Assembly (NCBI GenBank): GCA_003599475.1
Contig: QZKK01000156.1
Location: 1-17,095 of the forward strand
Origin: Desulfobacteraceae bacterium
GTDB lineage: Bacteria > Desulfobacterota > Desulfobacteria > Desulfobacterales > SURF-15
Direction: 5' to 3'
DNA length: 17,095 nt
The number at the start of each line of letters is the position of its first letter. Positions within the stretch are counted from its first letter, which is position 1. The notes under the pieces are model-generated. The model was not told the origin of the DNA. It searched no databases and saw nothing but the letters and a program-made list of their open reading frames with translations. A program made the position numbers and the translations under genes. This document shows positions 13,711-17,095 of the stretch, one piece after another.

Positions 13711-16203
13711 ATGCAGCCTACAAGAGACGGATCGATCACGGAATCCCTTCGCGGGGTCGTCGACCGGGTTACCTATCATAACCCTGACAATGGATGGTCC
13801 GTACTCCGGGTTTTCCCTTTCGACAATCCCCACCAGCAAGAGACGGTGATCGTCCACCAGACAAAGGTGTTTGCCGGTGCGACCGTGGAGTTTCACGGGG
13901 CATGGACGGTTCACCCCAAATTCGGCCGCCAGTTTCGAGCCTCCGATGTATTTGAAAGAAAACCGGCAACCGCAGCCGCGCTGGAAAAGTATCTCGGGTC
14001 CGGCCTGATAAAGGGAGTCGGTCCAAAGACTGCAAAAAAAATCGTTCAGTACTTCGGGGACAGAACACTTGAAATCTTCGAAGGCGAAATCGATCGGCTT
14101 ACCGAAGTCCACGGCATCGCCTACAGGAAGCTGGAGATGATCCGGGATGCCTGGGCCGAACACCGGGCCATCCGCGAAGTCATGATGTTTCTGCAGTCCC
14201 ACGGCATCAGCACGCTCTTTGCGGTCCGCATATACAAGCAATACGGCGACGATGCCATCCGGAGTGTCACGGAAAATCCATACCGGCTGTCCGATGATAT
14301 CTTCGGGATCGGATTTTTTTCCGCAGACAAGGTTGCCTTAAGCCTCGGTCTCGATGCCGACAGCCCGCAGAGGATTATGGCGGGGATCAGACATGTGCTT
14401 TCCGCCGGCAGGGAATTTGGCCACTGTTATCTGACACAGCATCAGATAGAGGCGCAAGTGAAGGAACTGCTCGGTCTGGAAACAGGCAGTCCCGCCCTGA
14501 CGGGACTGCCTGATCTTCTTCAGCAGATGAGCAGAAACCGCTCGTTGATGCTTCGCGAGATGATTTCACAGGGCGGGGAGAGCGAATCCTGTTATTATTC
14601 AAAATCGCTCTATTACGACGAGCTCTATACTGCAAACAAGATCTCCCGGATGAAGGGCAGCCTGCCGGTTGACAACGGAAGGATCGGCCGATGGATCGAA
14701 ATGTACTGCCGGACCAAACAGATTGCCTTGAGCGACGAACAGGCGGCCGCGGTGAACGGAATCGTTGGCGAGCGGTTTTCAATTCTAACCGGAGGCCCCG
14801 GATGCGGGAAAACGACAGCAACGCTTGTGCTTGTCCGGCTGCTCGAGGCGATGAAGCGCAAGGTCCTGCTGGCGGCCCCAACCGGCCGTGCCGCCCAGAG
14901 AATGACGGATGTCATCGGGCGGGAATCCAAAACGATTCACCGTCTTTTGGAGTGGCAGATCCAGGGGTTCAAGAAAGATGAGGGAAATCCTCTGGATGTC
15001 GATTTTTTAATCGTAGACGAATGCTCCATGCTCGACATCGATCTGACGGCTTCGTTGTTGAAGGCAGTCCCTTTCGCAAGCCAGGTGCTTCTTATCGGGG
15101 ATGCGGATCAACTCCCGTCGGTAGGCGCAGGAAACGTACTGAGGGATATCATCTCCTCGGGCAGGGTGCCCTGCTTCCGGCTGACCCGGGTTTTCCGCCA
15201 GGCACAAGAATCGCTCATTATCCGGTACGCCCATCAGATAAACAGCGGAGAGATGCCTCGTATCGATTCTCCGTTCCATAAGCCCCACATCTGGAAAAAC
15301 GGCGCCGACTGCCTGTTTGTGGATTCGGATGAGGCGACGAAAGAACAGCTCGGCTTCATTTCCAAAGTCAAAAGGTTTTATGAAACCAAGACCTCGGAAC
15401 CCCTGGGTGAACCTCGCTCCTCCACCGATCCTTTTGAATTTCGGATCGGTGAGCCGGTCGTTCCCTATGAAACCGAATTGATCATCCCCAAGAAATTCCA
15501 GCACGTCGATCTGGAAAAGGTGCTCAAGGCCGAATCCGGAGTGGATGAATTGTTGTCGGTTTTAAAAAAAGTGCATCCCTGGTCGTCCCTGCACTACGGA
15601 TTGTCGGCTGCCGATGTGGTCCGGAAACTATATACGGAGTGGATCCCGAAATATCATGGAAACGGAAAGGAGATTCAGATCCTTTCTCCGATGACGAAGG
15701 GGAGCCTGGGCACAATCCGTCTGAATACGATGATTCAGCAGTCCGTCAATCCTTCCTGCCTGGGAAAGAGCGAGTTGAGCGTGGGGGAGAGGATCTTTCG
15801 TGAAGGCGACCGGGTGATCCACCGCAGAAACAACTATCATCTCGGCGTTTTCAACGGCGATATCGGCGTAATCCGGGAAATCGACAATGAGGAGCTGACC
15901 TGCAGCGTGTCGTTTTATCCGGACGGCCGGCTCATCGGATACGAGCGCAATGACATAGCCGAGCTGGATCTGGCCTATGCCATCACGATTCATAAGTCAC
16001 AGGGAAGTGAGTTTGAAGCGGTCATCCTTCCGGTGCTGACCCAACACTTCAAGATGTTGTTCCGGAATCTGATCTACACCGGGCTTACAAGGGCAAGAGA
16101 ACTTGCCGTCCTGGTCGGAACCCGCAAGGCCCTGGCGATGTCGGTCAAAAACCAGGATACCAGCCGGAGGCAGACGGCATTGAAAGAGCTCCTGCAGGCG
16201 TGA
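13711..16203 (+). CDS. RecD2-like ATP-dependent 5'-3' DNA helicase
   Basis: This 830-aa protein is a superfamily I (RecD/TraA) helicase of the RecD2 type, which acts without RecBC. The N-terminal OB-like and HhH-rich regions include GLIKGVGPKTAKKIV (about 95-110) and a second helix-hairpin-helix-like FGIGFFSADKVALSLG. The motor begins with LSDEQ (about 340-344). Walker A is LTGGPGCGKTT (around 361), Walker B is FLIVDECSML (D436, E437), and motif III lies in GDADQLPSVG. The arginine-containing LTRVFRQ is near 490. The C-terminal UvrD-like end has AITIHKSQGSEF and LIYTGLTRAREL. An extra segment of about 70 residues (roughly 558-628) interrupts the usual spacing before QILSPMTKGSLG, making it longer than the common 720-750 aa. 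No Shine-Dalgarno is seen, so translation is probably coupled to the gene before it. Confidence 0.92.
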   Translation: MQPTRDGSITESLRGVVDRVTYHNPDNGWSVLRVFPFDNPHQQETVIVHQTKVFAGATVEFHGAWTVHPKFGRQFRASDVFERKPATAAALEKYLGSGLIKGVGPKTAKKIVQYFGDRTLEIFEGEIDRLTEVHGIAYRKLEMIRDAWAEHRAIREVMMFLQSHGISTLFAVRIYKQYGDDAIRSVTENPYRLSDDIFGIGFFSADKVALSLGLDADSPQRIMAGIRHVLSAGREFGHCYLTQHQIEAQVKELLGLETGSPALTGLPDLLQQMSRNRSLMLREMISQGGESESCYYSKSLYYDELYTANKISRMKGSLPVDNGRIGRWIEMYCRTKQIALSDEQAAAVNGIVGERFSILTGGPGCGKTTATLVLVRLLEAMKRKVLLAAPTGRAAQRMTDVIGRESKTIHRLLEWQIQGFKKDEGNPLDVDFLIVDECSMLDIDLTASLLKAVPFASQVLLIGDADQLPSVGAGNVLRDIISSGRVPCFRLTRVFRQAQESLIIRYAHQINSGEMPRIDSPFHKPHIWKNGADCLFVDSDEATKEQLGFISKVKRFYETKTSEPLGEPRSSTDPFEFRIGEPVVPYETELIIPKKFQHVDLEKVLKAESGVDELLSVLKKVHPWSSLHYGLSAADVVRKLYTEWIPKYHGNGKEIQILSPMTKGSLGTIRLNTMIQQSVNPSCLGKSELSVGERIFREGDRVIHRRNNYHLGVFNGDIGVIREIDNEELTCSVSFYPDGRLIGYERNDIAELDLAYAITIHKSQGSEFEAVILPVLTQHFKMLFRNLIYTGLTRARELAVLVGTRKALAMSVKNQDTSRRQTALKELLQA

Positions 16204-16273
16204 AGAGCTTAAGCTGAAAGTTGAAAGATCAAAGCGACGAGCTTAGAACTCGAAGAAAACCCGTTTTCAGGGA

Positions 16274-17095
16274 TCATGCGAAGTCGGGCAGTTTCAGGTT
16301 CAAGCCGCTGCCATCCCGAATTGGGAAGGTTCGGGGATACTTGAGGTATGGGAGGATGGCGTCGTTTTTGATCCCGCCCGTTCCATCGTAGGTAATCGAT
16401 ACGATCGGAACGCCTGTCTTTTTTTCGATCTTCCATGCCATCGCTTCGGTTACCAGGGCCGGGCAGCAGAAAGCCGGGCTTGTCTGAACGAACAGGGCGA
16501 CCTCCGGATGATGCTTTTTGATGTAGTGAATTTTTAAGATGTTGTCCATCGATTCACCGGTATTTTCGATCCGTATGCCGTATTCGGACAGGATCTTCGC
16601 CGGCGGGTCGTCGTAGACGGGTTCGGGTTCATCGAGGATCCGATTGAAGTACCGGTAATAGGCGCGCTCCTGCAGTCTCAGCCCGGCAATCAGCGCCTTT
16701 GAAAACAACGCATCCCAGTAGTGGCCTTCCACCCACCATTTCCGCAGATAGGTGGGTGCGATCATTTTGAGATAAGCGCTGTAAGGGGTGGTGATGACCT
16801 CCCAGCCGTTTTCTTCGATAAAATGGATCAGATCCTGGTTGATCCGAGGGTTGTCCCGTGCATACAGGTCCCCGAATATGGCCGCCTTCGGTTTTTCCCT
16901 GAATGTGGTTTCGACGGCCTCGAACAGGGCGACCGTCTCCTCCAGGGCCCCTTCTTTGGAGCGCTTCCCCCCGAAGGCCTCCTCCAGAATCTTCAGACTC
17001 TTTTCTACGACGGCATCGGTGCTGCCCTTGGCGTTTTCATAGGGGCGCAGCCTGCAGCCAAGCCTGCGGAGATACCCTCCGAACATATAGGCAAA
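16274..17095 (-). CDS. C-terminal part of a 2-hydroxyacyl-CoA dehydratase activase-type protein (BadF/DUF2229 family), runs off right edge
   Basis: The frame is open at the right edge (codons before the Met at 17086 continue as FAYM) and stops with TGA at 16274-16276, so only the last 273 or so residues are seen. The diagnostic part is near the end: ALFVQTSPAFCCPALVTEAM, then GVPIVSITYDGTGGIKN, as in the C terminus of very large CoA-substrate-specific activases and their HgdB-like regions. These proteins use ATP and an iron-sulfur centre to inject electrons into 2-hydroxyacyl-CoA dehydratases or benzoyl-CoA-type reductases. They are typical of anaerobes. The ATPase modules and most cysteines are beyond the window. 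The gene is convergent with the recD2-like gene, 70 bp apart. A stand-alone HgdB-like subunit is the alternative. Confidence 0.8.
   Translation of the reverse strand, partial: FAYMFGGYLRRLGCRLRPYENAKGSTDAVVEKSLKILEEAFGGKRSKEGALEETVALFEAVETTFREKPKAAIFGDLYARDNPRINQDLIHFIEENGWEVITTPYSAYLKMIAPTYLRKWWVEGHYWDALFSKALIAGLRLQERAYYRYFNRILDEPEPVYDDPPAKILSEYGIRIENTGESMDNILKIHYIKKHHPEVALFVQTSPAFCCPALVTEAMAWKIEKKTGVPIVSITYDGTGGIKNDAILPYLKYPRTFPIRDGSGLNLKLPDFA

Noticed and set aside
16240..16273. GAAAAC/GTTTTC inverted repeat between the convergent recD2-like and activase genes as a terminator
   Set aside because: The loop would be only 2 bases and the arms are AT-rich, so a stable rho-independent hairpin is not supported.

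Overview
The window looks like the right-hand part of an integrated phage-like element (about 1-7654) joined to an ordinary chromosomal neighbourhood (about 7662-17095). No rRNA or tRNA is present to name the host. A Gram-negative bacterium is indicated by lipoproteins, a PilZ protein and an IHF-alpha-like protein. The 2-hydroxyacyl-CoA dehydratase activase-type protein at the right edge, the TCYGACY heptad repeats and the CGCAGAG repeats fit an anaerobic, Deltaproteobacteria/Desulfobacterota-like genome. That placement is inference.

Region 1 (1-4461, + strand) is a phage DNA-processing block: the end of a superfamily II helicase, a terminase small-subunit-like HTH protein, a GpA-type terminase large subunit, three unrecognised genes (236 aa; glycine-rich repeat protein; Cys-rich small protein), and a 77-codon excisionase-like HTH frame broken by an in-frame amber codon. 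No portal, capsid or tail gene follows the terminase.

Region 2 (4657-5980, - strand) is visibly AT-rich and points the opposite way. It encodes a one-TM membrane protein and a coiled-coil lipoprotein, each with a plausible promoter of its own, so it looks like imported cargo (a 'moron').

Region 3 (6304-7654, + strand) is a recombination cassette. A promoter overlapped by a perfect 20-bp inverted repeat drives a 45-aa ribbon-helix-helix protein, followed two bases later by a tyrosine integrase. The integrase ends 7 bp from the convergent tag gene, so the element probably ends about here.

Region 4 (7662-10288, - strand) holds 3-methyladenine DNA glycosylase I (tag) and a three-gene set read PilZ protein -> RHH DNA-binding protein -> ParA-type ATPase with an N-terminal zinc ribbon. 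Five copies, some partial, of a 12-bp direct repeat sit just upstream of the RHH gene. They may be a centromere or operator for this ParA/RHH pair.

Region 5 (10578-16203, + strand) holds an M3-family oligoendopeptidase, a heptad minisatellite, a small exported protein with an HELNH zincin motif, an IHF-alpha-like protein and a long RecD2-type helicase with an insertion. Region 6 (16274-17095, - strand) is the C-terminal part of a large CoA-dehydratase activase-type protein that runs off the window.
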